64,000 nucleotides of DNA from Pyxicephalus adspersus (lineage: Eukaryota > Chordata > Amphibia > Anura > Pyxicephalidae), in assembly GCF_032062135.1 (NCBI RefSeq), contig NC_092870.1:645397-709396 (forward strand). The letters are read 5' to 3'. This document shows, piece by piece, positions 52,440 to 62,279 of the stretch. The position numbers and the translations under genes were made by a program. How positions within the stretch are numbered: the first letter of the stretch is position 1; each line of letters starts with the position of its first letter. The notes under the pieces are model-generated. The model did not search any database and was not told the DNA's origin. It was given only the letters and a program-made list of their open reading frames with translations.

Positions 52440-53240
52440 CTTTTTCTATGAGATTGAGCTTCAGTGTGAGCTCCGGGGGAGTGGGCGTGTTCTATAGACC
52501 TTGGCAATCAGTTGTGCTGCTTCCCACCAACCTTGTACTGTGAAATAATCCTACCCCTCATACAGCAGCAGCATGAGAGCTGTGTCTGTGTCCATGCAGC
52601 TGTCATTACCCCATGTATAAATCTTCATATTTCCTACACTGACTGTTGTAGAAACTTGAAATTTTGCAGGGGACAGGGGAGAGCTGCTACTAAACTTAAT
52701 TTCACTGAACATAACAGATTGCCAGATATAGGGTCTCAAACGTAAAATCCTAATAGCAATCAGGGATCTTTTCTCATTAAAGTGGAACCAAAGTGAAAAT
52801 AAAAAAAATACACCTTTACTTGTGCAGATCTGTGATGTATGCTGCTTTATTTGTAAAAAAAAATTTAAAAAGTGCCAATCTTACTGCACATGTGTGAGAT
52901 CGCCATCTTTCTTTTTTCAATGACAGAAAAGACATTTATTGAGAAAAAAAACAAAAGGTATTTACCCTTCTATATAAAGTAAAACTTGTGATAGCTTTAA
53001 GGGGGCTATTTCAAGACCAAATTGAGTTTGCATGTTACGGACCCCCGGGGGCCACTTCAATGGCAATAAGCATTAGGGTACTGCCAATTGTCTGTGCGCT
53101 GTGATGCCTCAAATATAAATTTGCCCACTCACAAAACTTTAAGGCTGTTTTCAGGTTGTCCGTGAGGTTGCACTGCGGTTACCCCATCCATCCTCATGTC
53201 ACAGAACCCTGCCTAATTTCTCTGGAACTTCAGTGTACAC
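52440..53240 (+). repeat. Repeat shared with the hAT-type element at 41.3-42.9 kb
   Basis: GGGAGTGGGCGTGTTCTATA, GCATGAGAGCTG, TGTCTGTGTCCATGC, GAGCTGCTACTAAAC, GGGGGCTATTTCAAGACCA and GTGAGGTTGCACTGCGGTTA occur in the same order as at 41,480-41,945. It interrupts the left arm of the 3.3-kb inverted-repeat element. Confidence 0.85.
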
Positions 53241-53825
53241 ATTCAGACAGTGGATTAGCCTCGCATGATACGAGGCTAACAAATCCACCCTTTTCTGGGG
53301 GGGAAAAGCACATTTCTCTAAGGAAACGTAGTGATTAAGTAGAGAATCACAACCACATCAAGAGGCAGAGCTTCAACAATTTTATTTAGCCAAGATAAAA
53401 AGTACAACATTTCCAAAATAAAACAATACCTTCAGGAGTAAAATCTACCTTAACATTGTTTTAGAATAGATTAACAGAGTAAAATAATTCATTAGCAGAT
53501 AAAACATTATATTAACATAACATCCACATTAATATCTTACTCTATATGGCTTAAAATAACATAATACCTTAACAAATAAAACATTATATTAAGATAAAAT
53601 CTACAGTATCATTGTCTGCCATATATTAGGACACCACACTCTGTTTACCTGTGTCAGCCTGTCAATGGAAGTCAAAATTTTAATAATAAAAGTGATTTTA
53701 CTTCCTATTATTTTTTATGTAGCTATGGTCTTCCCTCCCTCAGAATTGTATGTAAAGAGACTGACACGCATATGTTTTATTTTTTTAAGGAAATCCAAGA
53801 TGGGAAAAACTAAAATGTGATTTTA

Positions 53826-54490
53826 TGTACATAAGTGAAGTAAATGGAGGGAAAGATATGCCTAACCTTTTTACATACTGTTATTTTAAATATTTCTGTT
53901 GGTGTTTTAAAACGTTTAAAGCAGATAGCATTTTTACTTATTTTTTAAAATATGCGGCTGGTTTGATTTTTAGGATTCGGGTCACAATACCTCCTAATGC
54001 TGCTGTGATTTTATCTCCTCCTAAACATTATGCTGTTTTAGAGAAAGGTAAAAAGTATTTAAACTACAACATCTAGAACCCGAGTTGCTGGGCCACCAAA
54101 GGAAGCTAACGGTAGTTCTCAGAAGCAAAGAAGAGGTAATACAGGTCTCAAATTTCATGCAGGCAAGGTTGAAGTCGGTCTGGCAAAATGTGTTTGGGAA
54201 ATATCTGGCAAATGTGCATAAAGACCTTGCCTGGGTCTTGGTCACCCAGTGCCTCCCCACAAGGGAATTCCAGCACCGTAGAGGCCTGGTGGCTAAAGCC
54301 AAGTGCCTGCGAGATACCTGCGCCAATGATGGGATGGTATTACACTTATTCTGGAACTGCCCGTTTGCACAGGAGATTTGGAAAAGGGCAGGCTTGCTTT
54401 TAAATGGGTCTATGACTTTAATTTTTTTAATTATGAATATGTATTTTATGGCCTTTTTGGGTGTCCTATCCAACAAATTGTTTGTCTGAC
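53826..54490 (+). pseudogene. Tx1-like LINE ORF2 C-terminal fragment
   Basis: Plus strand. First frame: GGKDMPNLFTYCYFKYFCWC, PPNAAVILSPPKHYAVLEKG. After a stop, a second frame: VHKDLAWVLVTQCLPTREFQ, then HRRGLVAKAKCLRDTCANDG, MVLHLFWNCPFAQEIWKRAG. The last is the Cys/His-rich C-terminal knob (C-x4-C..H-x4-C) of Tx1-clade LINE ORF2, as found widely in frogs and fish. The fragment forms the unpaired centre of the 3.3-kb inverted-repeat element. Confidence 0.8.
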
Positions 54491-55379
54491 TGTTGGTAAT
54501 TGTATAAAGAGTGCTATCTGAAAAGTTGGAAACAATTTTATTATTTAAGCATAATTTTATTGATCATATTGAATGTATGAAAATGGCCATGAGTGAGATG
54601 TATATTTATTTCCTAAGAGACAAGAAAAATGTTGGACCTACAGAAGCAAACAGAGTGTGCTGTCCTAACATATGGTAGACAATTATACTATAGATTTGAT
54701 CCTAATATAGGGTTTTTATCTTAATATAAAGTTTTATCTGCTAATGTATTATGGTATTTTAAGCCATACCAAGTAAAATATTAATGTAGGTTTGCTTTTA
54801 ATATAAGGTTTTATCTGCTAATTAATTATTTTACTCTGTGAATGTATTTTAAAACAATTTTAAGGTAGATTTTATCTTGATTTTATCTGCTAAAGGAATT
54901 GTTTTATTCTGGAAATAGACATTTTTAAACCTAAATGTTATCATGCAGGTTGTACTTTTTATCTTGGCTCTATAAAATTGTTGGAACCCTGCTTCTTGAT
55001 GTAAATGTGATTCTCTATTTATTCATTACATTCCTTTAGAGAAGTGTGCTTCTCCCCCCTTGGAAAAGGGTGCATTGATTAGCCTCATATCATGCGAGGC
55101 TAATCCGGATCAAAAGACAGATCAAATTTATTTCTTCTCTTATTCTCTTTATATTCGCGTCTACTAATGCAGCTCTGCTCCTGAAACCATAACTGACTTT
55201 GTCCAATCTGACTATAAATGCCTTCATCAAATAGGCATTTTGGACTCATCAAGGGCAGATTCAGTCTTACTGAAAAAAGGAAGTGGTTGGGAATAGTGTG
55301 CCTGTCAGGGTGAGTGTTACCAGTCAAAAAACAGGAAGTGGGCAGATTAACTAGAGGTGTAGACACTTCACTACTGAGG

Positions 55380-55711
55380 TCTATAGCACAGTCATAGGAC
55401 CGGTGGGGAGGAAGCTGCTTGGCCCTGCATTTGGAAAAGACATCTTGAAAGTCCATGTACTGGGTAGCGATGGATGGAGCAACCTCCGACGTGGAGAGAG
55501 CAAGTGGCTTGAGAGGCTTGAGCTTGGTCAAACACTGGTAATGGCAAGAAGGGCCCCAAGCCAATACCTCAGCAGTAGACCAATCTAGCTTTGGAGAGTT
55601 TTGTTGAAGCCATGGGAGTACTAGGATGACTGCAGATGAGGCCTGAGGAAAAACAAGGAAGGGTATGGTCTCATGATATAGCACACCTACAGACATTTGG
55701 ATTGGCAAAGT
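55380..55711 (-). pseudogene. Gypsy protease to RT junction (47.8-kb element)
   Basis: Minus strand: MPIQMSVGVLYHETIPFLVF, SSAVILVLPWLQQNSPKLDW, ATQYMDFQDVFSKCRAKQLP and PHRSYDCAIDLSS, the stretch after protease leading into RT. It is cut in the DL-x-P region by the 3.3-kb inverted-repeat element. The residues beyond (STPLVNLPTSC...) are the translated arm, not Gypsy. Confidence 0.88.
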
Positions 55712-56616
55712 TTAAATAGGTCCACAGGACAGAATGGTACCATCAATAAAGTGTCCTTTCTGTCTGCAATAGATGCAGAGACCTGTAGATAAACTAGATA
55801 AACCCAGTTGCATAGGTTCCTCCAAAGAAAGAGGAACAAGAGGGGCCAGAAGTTCAAGAGACTGCTGGAAGGACGGTGCTAGTCGGGTGAAAAGACCCTG
55901 CGTGAGCAAGATTTCTCCAGGAAACATTCTTGAAAACCAATATGAATCTGGATGGCCAGGGAGATGAGATCACCCAAAGAGGAAGGAATCCCTCGACCAG
56001 CCAATTCATCTTTGATGCGGTCTGACAGGCCCTGAAGGTAACGTCGAGCGATTGAATGTTTTCCCGGTGAGCTCAGCTGCCAGGGTTCAAAATTTGACTG
56101 TGACTTTCCAACAGTGAGCAACCCTTGGCGAAGACGAAGCAATGCACAGGCTGCTAAGGAGGCGCAAGCTGGTTCATCAAAGATCCTTTTGAAGAGGGCC
56201 AGGAAGGCCTCAATGCTATTGATGACTGGATCCTTTCTTTTAAAAAGCGGTTTTCCAGAAAGCAGGGAAATCAAATATGCCTCTTTAGCCTGGTCAGTGG
56301 GGAAACTATGTGGCTGAAACTTAAAGTGGATGTTGCACTAGTTGATGAAGCCACAGAAGGTCTTGGGATCCTCAGAGAATTGCTGTGGGGGTGGCAGGTG
56401 AAACACAGAAACCAATGGGATAGCAGGAGATTGGGCACAGGCTGTAGGTTTCGCAGGAGCACCGGAGGAGGCCAGAAGTTGATCCAGGCGCATAGTGAGG
56501 GTATGGAGCTGCCAAAGTACCTGGATTTGGATAGCTTCCTGGGTGTCTAGCCTTTGCGTGAGTTATTGGTTGGGGTCTGGTAAGGCCTGGGGGGTGTAAA
56601 CATGGTCCGTGCAAAC
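55712..56616 (-). pseudogene. Gypsy gag (47.8-kb element)
   Basis: Minus strand in three frames: a leader/coiled-coil start near 56,560; FLALFKRIFDEPACASLAAC and LRQGLLTVGKSQSNFEPWQL, then ARRYLQGLSDRIKDELAGRG (56,000-56,200); LEEPMQLGLSSLSTG and the knuckle start CIYCRQKGHF near 55,770. This is Sushi-type gag, frame-broken. The protease active site was not recovered between gag and 55,700. Confidence 0.85.
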
Positions 56617-57366
56617 TGTCAAGCTTGGGGATACAGGGCCTCTAGGGGGCACAACGGCTTGCACAGGAGCGGTGTGAGAAGGGCCAAGGCCCAGAATCTG
56701 AGCAGTAACCAGGTCTTCACCAGAGCCTCTAGTGGTGAGAATGTTGCGCTGCTGGTTACTGCCAGGTTGCGGTCCTTGGGCACACCAGGGTGGACAGGAT
56801 GATACACGATACCAAATCCCTAAGCAGAAGGAACGAAGGGGTTGAGGAAGGCCGGGGTTGAGGCAGGCAGCAAGCAAGCAAGAAAGGTCAGGAAACAAGC
56901 CGGGGTCAGGAACCAGAAATCCAGTAAATAGACACTGGTGACATGGGGGCCACCGCAGACACAGGAGGACACAGGAGACACTGGAAGTGACAGGAGGGAC
57001 AGGTAACACGGGAGATACAGGGATCACTGCAGACACAGATGAACACTGGAACAGCACAAGGGAACAGGCAGGGAAACACCAGACTGGACAATAAAGGGAT
57101 AACAAAGGAGCTGGATAGGGAGAGCACTGAATTAAACAGCAGGTGCAGAGGAAATGCTCAGCAGAGCCAGGGGGCTCGGCACTAGTGGAGACACTTGTCT
57201 GAGCTAGCTAAATAGCCAGGGATGATTCAGAGGCTACTTCCTGATTGGCCGGCGGGATGGGCGAAACTGATAAATCTTGGAAGAGCTGGCGCTCCCAGGG
57301 TCAGAACTGCCTGCACACGCAGGAGAGATGCGCCTGCGCTTTAGCAAAGAAGAGGTAAGTGTGACA
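56617..57366 (-). repeat. 5' LTR of the 47.8-kb Gypsy element
   Basis: 750 bp, plus strand TGTCAAGCTTGG...GTAAGTGTGACA; reverse complement begins TGTCACACTTACCTCTTC, as in the LTRs at 25,323 and 43,691. The best-preserved LTR of the family here. Confidence 0.9.
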
Positions 57367-57953
57367 TTCCCCCAACGAAAACCTTATGCTAAGGCTAAGT
57401 TCACACTGCCATGAGGTTGCAGTATGTATATCGCCTCCTAATGCCAAGGAACCGCTGACTCTGGGGAGACGCTACATGCAGCAACATTGTACCATTTACC
57501 TGATCCAACACAGAAACATGACATAATCCTCTGTTTTTAATGGTTATGGCACTAGGGAAGAAGGTATTTGACTTATTGGAAGATTCCCATCAGACAATGT
57601 TTGTGGGAATGTCTGATTCCCTGTTTTATAAATAGAGCCCTATGGATAAAAAAAGTAAGAAAAGTGAGAACTGCTGATGTGCACATTAGTTCCAGTCTCA
57701 ATGAAAAATTACCCAAGTCAATGGAGGAGCAGTAGAGCCAGGTAACTAGAAAAAGAGAAATCAACAATGGCAAGCATACATATTTTTCTCAAATAATTGA
57801 AACGAACCTAGCAAATATGAAGTTTCAGGTTTGACTAGCGTTGACCTTTAAAGACAAATATGAATTGTAAGGTATTATCAACGTCACACGTTTATTTTGT
57901 AAGAGACTTCTGCTAACACATTTTCACATGTATGTAAAACCATGGCCTAAACT
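57367..57953. other. Non-coding with a fragment of the 41/52-kb repeat
   Basis: CATGAGGTTGCAGTATG...GGGGAGACGCTACATGCAG (57,402-57,482) resembles GTGAGGTTGCAGTGCGG...GGGGAGACGCTCAG at 41,929-41,990. The rest shows nothing I can name. Confidence 0.45.
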
Positions 57954-58671
57954 ATGACGATGTGCGATAGATGTGGAGGGTGGAAGGATGAACATGTGGG
58001 AAGCTGGGTTACTATAGACAGAGGGAGTGGTAGGGGCTCCCAGAAAAGAAAGGCCAGTCCTGTGTTTGAGCACCCCAACAAATTTGCAGAGTTATGTGAA
58101 GATGTGCAGGTGGCAGACCCATGGGTGGCAACTCTAGATGTTACTGCTACCCCTAACAGCCCATCTAGTAGGGGTGGGGAAGGCAATGCAGGATGCCGTA
58201 GACAATTGGTTGTCCTAAGGGATTCTATGACCAGGAGGCCTGATAAAATAGTTTGTCGCCCAGGTCACCTAAATTGAATGGTTCCCTGGTGCCAGGGTTT
58301 GGCATTGGGTGGACCGAGTGTACAAATCCTGGAAGGGGCTGGGCATGACCCAGCTGTCTTGGTCCATGTTGGAACCAATGATAGGATAGATGGAAGATGG
58401 AGGATCCATAAAAATCAGTTTAAAGAACTAGGTTTCAAGTTAAAGGAAAGGACCTCCAAGGTTATATTCTCTGGAATATTGCCTATGCAAACAGCTAAAT
58501 GCATGGCTTAAGTCCTGAAGTATTAGCGAGGGGTTTGGGTTCTTAGAGCACTGGGCTGACTTTTCATTGGGGTACAACCTGTATGCCAGAAATGGTTTGC
58601 ACCTAAATGAAAGGGGGTCTGCTGTGCTAGGGGAAAGATTTAGGGGAATGGTGGAGGGATATTTAAACTAG
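57954..58671 (+). pseudogene. CR1/L2-type LINE ORF1 with SGNH esterase domain
   Basis: Starts ATGACGATG (MTMCDRCGGWKDEH). The N-terminal part has AELCEDVQVADPWVATL. The esterase domain follows: block I VVLRDSMTRRPDK (usual GDSMTR, with the Ser nucleophile kept), block III VHVGTNDR, and block V ARNGLHLNERGSAVLGERFR with the catalytic His. The preceding acidic residue (usually D-G-L-H) is Asn. A TGA at 58,275-58,277 and a stop plus frameshift near 58,510 break the frame; it ends at a TAG at 58,669. SGNH esterases of this kind form part of ORF1 in CR1/L2-clade LINEs. ORF2 is not present downstream. Confidence 0.75.
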
Positions 58672-58812
58672 GACAGGAGGGGTGGGACAGTTAAAGAAGG
58701 TGGCAGAAAAGTCAGACAGGGGTCAGTCACTAGTGGAGGGTGAATTGGGGGATAGTTGAGAGGAGGGTTATGGATGAATATATGGAGTTTCCCATGTTAC
58801 GTACAAACATTG

Positions 58813-58905
58813 GATTGTGTAGATAGCTAGATAGATAGGTACATAGATAGATACAATGATAGATAGATAGATAGAAAGCTAGATAGATAGATAAATAGTC
58901 AGTCA
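58813..58905. repeat. (TAGA)n microsatellite
   Basis: Imperfect GATA/TAGA repeats between the LINE remnant and the second hAT leader. Confidence 0.9.
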
Positions 58906-59223
58906 GTGTGTTACATACACGCAGCCAGAGGCAGGGTCCCCTCGCTGACTGCGTGCACAGTATCACACTTGTACTGAGAGACAGACACACAGACACAGTG
59001 TATACTGCAGTATATAGTTTGTATACTGTGCTGACAAGTGTCACCACTGAAGCAAAATGCTGCATACAACACACACAGCGCACTTGCATTTTTTGTGTCA
59101 ACCCCCCACCTCCCCCCCAATAAAAAAAATCCACTTACTGTACAAGTTTACATATACATATAGCATATTAGCTACAAAATATTTTGCAGGGTGTCAAGCC
59201 ACATAAAGAAAAAAAATTCTACA

Positions 59224-59991
59224 ATGTCTGGCCAAAGAGGAAATGGCAGCTTTGGCAGGGGTGGCAAGCAAAGCAGTATGAGTTTGTTTTTAGCTGCAGA
59301 CCCAAGAACAAGAAGCGCTGCTGGTGGTGGTGGGCGTCCATTATTGCCACACCATGAACAAGACGTAGTGGAGTACATGACCCAGCCTGGGTCAAGTGAT
59401 TGTACCCCCTCTTCATCCCAGTCCCAGACACAGGCCTTACAGGTGTCCCAAACAGTCCATGAGACACCCGTTTCTTCCTAGTTCTTCATCAGCAGCTGGA
59501 AAGTCACGTGTACGGCAGTATGTAGAGGAGTCCCACCGAGGGGTTGGAGAGGCGGAGCTACAAGCATTCCTTAAAGATGCTCAGTTGTTTCAGTCATCTG
59601 AAGAGAGTCAGTTCACAGGCTTTCCCCCCAGTTACTTTTCACCAGAACACTCTGAGCCAGACGAGCCAATTCAAACTGGCTCCAAAAGGCCGCTGCTTCC
59701 TTTTGGCACATATAGGGAAACTGCCTCATCTGATGATGATGATGATGATGTCCTTGATCCGACATGGGGCGAACAAGGAGATCATCATAGGCAGGAAGAA
59801 GAGGAGGAGGAGGAGGTTGCAGAGCGCCCTCAAAGGGGGAGAGGGAGGAAGAGGGTAAAAGCTGCCCACACTCTGCATTCTTCAAGTACCAGTGAGGCAA
59901 GTCATAGATGTAAATCGTTGGGAGCTGTCACCACAGCTATGCCTCAACAACCGCGGACCGCCACCACGAGCACCAGCTCAAGCACCAGTTA
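59224..59991 (+). pseudogene. hAT 2 transposase, N-terminal acidic region
   Basis: ATG at 59224 (MSGQRGNGSFGRGGKQ), comparable to MSGRRRES of hAT 1. The frame reaches a TAG at 59,479. The next frame carries AGKSRVRQYVEESHRGVGEA, ELQAFLKDAQLFQSSEESQF, SDDDDDDVLDPTWGEQGDHH and an Arg/Gly-rich basic patch (ERPQRGRGRKRVKAA). The DPTW block also occurs in hAT 1 (DVTWEP). Probably one frameshift separates the first 80 residues from the rest. Confidence 0.8.
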
Positions 59992-61565
59992 GATGTTCGC
60001 CCGCGTGGGCATTTTTTAATGTCCATAGTGATGACAACACTATGGTCATCTGTAAACTGTGTGCTCAACACTTAAAACGAGGCAAAAACCCAAACAAAAT
60101 TGGAACAAGTTTCATGAGCAGTCATTTAAAAAGCCACCACCCAGCAACCTGGCGGGAACACCTGGTCAAAGCACAGAGCTCTGTGCAACCACCTCCGCCC
60201 AAGAAGCAAGCTCAAACTGCTCGATCTTCCTCCGCTGCCTTTCCTCCTTCTGCCACCAAAGTTACCTGTGCTGCTGCCAGCAATTTGAGTGGGGCACATA
60301 GCCGAGCATTACCTTTTTCAGGCTCCACCAGCGGTGAGCAGGAGCTCCAAAGCAGATCGGCTGCTGTTTGTCACATTGCTAGCAGTCAGGACCAGGCATC
60401 ATTGCCATCCCCCACACCTTCTACCCCATCGTCCAATCTTTCTGTGGTTAGCATTAGCAGCATCCAACCTTCCATTCCCCAGATGCTAGAGCGCAAGAGG
60501 AAATATGGCCCAAATGACCCCAAAACAAAGCTAATCAATGCGGCAATTGCACAGCTGATTGCGTTAGAACTCCTCCCTTACCGGCTGGTGGACTCCAATG
60601 CGTTCCATTACGCATTCCTCTCCGCGAGCCCACAGTACGTTATGCCTAAGCGACAGTATTTTGCTGAAAAATGTGTTCCTGCTTTGCATGAACACGTGCA
60701 GAGCAATGTGTCCATGGCCCTGCAGCACTCAGTTTCTGGCAAGGTGCACCTGACAACTGACAGTTGGTCGAGCAAGCATGGAGTGGGAAGATATATTTCC
60801 CATACAGCTCACTAGGTAACTTTGGTGGCAGCAGGGGAAGATGCAGCTGCAGCAAGGCCTACATACCTACCTACGCCCAGAGCGCATGGCCATGCAATTT
60901 CCTCCTCAACCTCTACTTCCACCTTCTCCTTTGACTCTTGTGCCTCAACCTCTTCCTCCAGGAACACTTTGCCGTGGAGACCCAGCACCTCCCATTCGGC
61001 AGCATCTGTTCACCGCCAGCAACCACCTGCAGTTTGCTTTTTCGGTGCACAATTCAGACGTTGCCACGCAGTCCTGAGGTTGCGAAGCCTGGGTTGCCTA
61101 AGTCACACAGGAGCAGCCATTCTAAGTGCCTTGCGGGAGCAGGAGGACATATGGCTAACTCCTAACAGACTTCAGCCAGGCAAGGTCGTGTGTGACAATG
61201 GGGCCAATCTGCTGGCAGCCCTGCGTTGTGGGAAACTCACACACGTACCTTGCCTGGCTCACGTCATGAACCTGACAGTACAGCGCTTCCTTAGGAATTA
61301 CCCAGGCCTCCAGCCGCTGTTGCTGAAGGCCAGAAAGTTGTCAGCGCATTTCCGCCGGTCGTACACAGCCGGTGCCATATTGGTGGATTTACAGCTAAAT
61401 CTCAACCTGCCAGTGCACCGGTTAATGTGTGATGTGGCCACACGTTGGAATTCCACCTTTTACATGCTGCAGCGGCTGGCTGAACAACAGAAAGCGATGG
61501 TGGATTACATGGCAGAGTCTGTTCGTTTGAGACGTATACAGAGCGGACGCTGCATCAAGAGATGA
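59892..61565 (+). pseudogene. hAT 2 transposase, BED finger and catalytic core
   Basis: One reading frame of 558 codons with a single TAG at 60,813-60,815. BED zinc finger: SPAWAFFNVHSDDNTMVICK, LCAQHLKRGK, SHLKSHHP (C-x2-C...H-x4-H). Then KYGPNDPKTKLINAAIAQLI, LLPYRLVDSNAFHYAFL, VHLTTDSWSSKHGVGRYISH (first Asp); the stop replaces the Trp of a TAHW-type motif. Downstream come VVCDNGANLLAALRCGKLTH (second Asp), VPCLAHVMNLTVQRFLRNYP, and LMCDVATRWNSTFYMLQRLA with the RW motif of hAT. It is much better preserved than hAT 1 and so probably younger. Function: DNA cut-and-paste transposition. Confidence 0.92.
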
Positions 61566-61954
61566 CGTTTCAAACATCATCTTGGACATGCGTGCTTACT
61601 AGGCATAGTGCAGCACAAATCCAGGAAGAGGAGGAGGTGAAAGAGGATGAGGAGGACATTGCAGGCATGGGAGAAGGGGAGGAAGGGGCAGAGGAGGATA
61701 TTGCCACTCAGCAGCGGTACTCAGTTATCATGCAGGAATACCTGTGCTCTGCATGGGACATCTGCAACCTGCAAAGCCAGGACCCACTGGGCTACTGGGT
61801 ATCCACGTTCGAGCAGTGGCCGGAGCTGGCATAACATGCCATTCAGATCCTTGCCTGCCCAGCCGCAAGTGTGTTATCTGAAAGAGCATTCAGTGCAGCT
61901 GGGGGCATACTGAGTGACAAACGGATTTGGCTCTCCACAGAAAATGTCGTCTGA
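61562..61954 (+). pseudogene. hAT 2 transposase, C-terminal dimerisation domain
   Basis: After a frameshift near 61,560 the next frame runs to 61,954: an acidic insert (EEEEVKEDEEDIAGMGEGEE), DPLGYWVSTFEQWPELA, a TAA at 61,832-61,834 and then CPAASVLSERAFSAAGGILS and DKRIWLSTENVV with a final TGA. The SERAFSAAG block is the conserved hAT dimerisation helix. Two lesions only. Confidence 0.92.
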
Positions 61955-62279
61955 ATCACTTTTAATAAAATAAATAAGGCTTGGATCGGCAATGACTTCA
62001 ACACCCCGTCTGCAGAGTGTACTGATTAGTTGTTAACTGCTGCACGGACATCTTGATGGGAACAGCACATTCACAACCTTTCGGCATCTCCTTCTACTCC
62101 TCCCCCTAGTGGCCCCCTTATTCTACTCTGTCTCTGAGGTCTATAACTTGCAATGGAGCTGTGTAACTGGCTAATTTTTTTTTTTACCAAGCACCCCTCT
62201 CAGAGCCCTCTCCCTTTATCTACTTTGGAACATATATCACTTGTAATGGAGCGGTGTGATTCATAATTAAATATTTGTA
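61955..62279 (+). other. hAT 2 3' untranslated region
   Basis: AATAAA occurs soon after the stop (TAATAAAATAAATAAGG, 61,964-61,980), a likely polyadenylation signal. Text-like matches ACTTGTAATGGAGCGGTGTGA appear twice (about 62,148 and 62,235). Confidence 0.5.

Larger units (their letters stand above)
52073..55371. mobile_element. Large inverted-repeat element (3.3 kb) with composite interior
   Basis: The outer arms GTGAAGCGTCTATAC (52073) and GTGAAGTGTCTACAC (reverse complement from 55371) begin inverted repeats. These continue through GCCCACTTC, GGCACACTAT, CAGTAAGACT-AATCTGCCCTT, AAAATGCCTATTTGAT and GGAGCAGAGCTGCATTAG. They resume with GATTAGCCTCGCATGAT (53,250 and 55,085) and GGTACC-free AT-rich sequence to about 53,640 and 54,640. 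Total arm length is roughly 700 bp. The left arm is interrupted by about 900 bp (52,336-53,245). The centre has a LINE fragment. It lies between the protease and RT of the Gypsy element. No clear target duplication. Confidence 0.7.
47785..57366 (-). mobile_element. Chromodomain Gypsy element, minus strand, enlarged by insertions (9.6 kb)
   Basis: 5' LTR 56617-57366 and 3' LTR about 47785-48413, enclosing gag, protease, RT, RNase H, integrase and chromodomain on the minus strand. It is the same family as the plus-strand element at 37.7 kb. Two large inverted-repeat elements sit in the RT region. The flanking pentamers (AAGTT, TTCCC) do not match, so I cannot confirm a target duplication. Confidence 0.9.

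Noticed and set aside
47780..57371. Target-site duplication of the 47.8-kb Gypsy element
   Set aside because: AAGTT and TTCCC do not match; the left LTR start may be mis-set or the flank changed.
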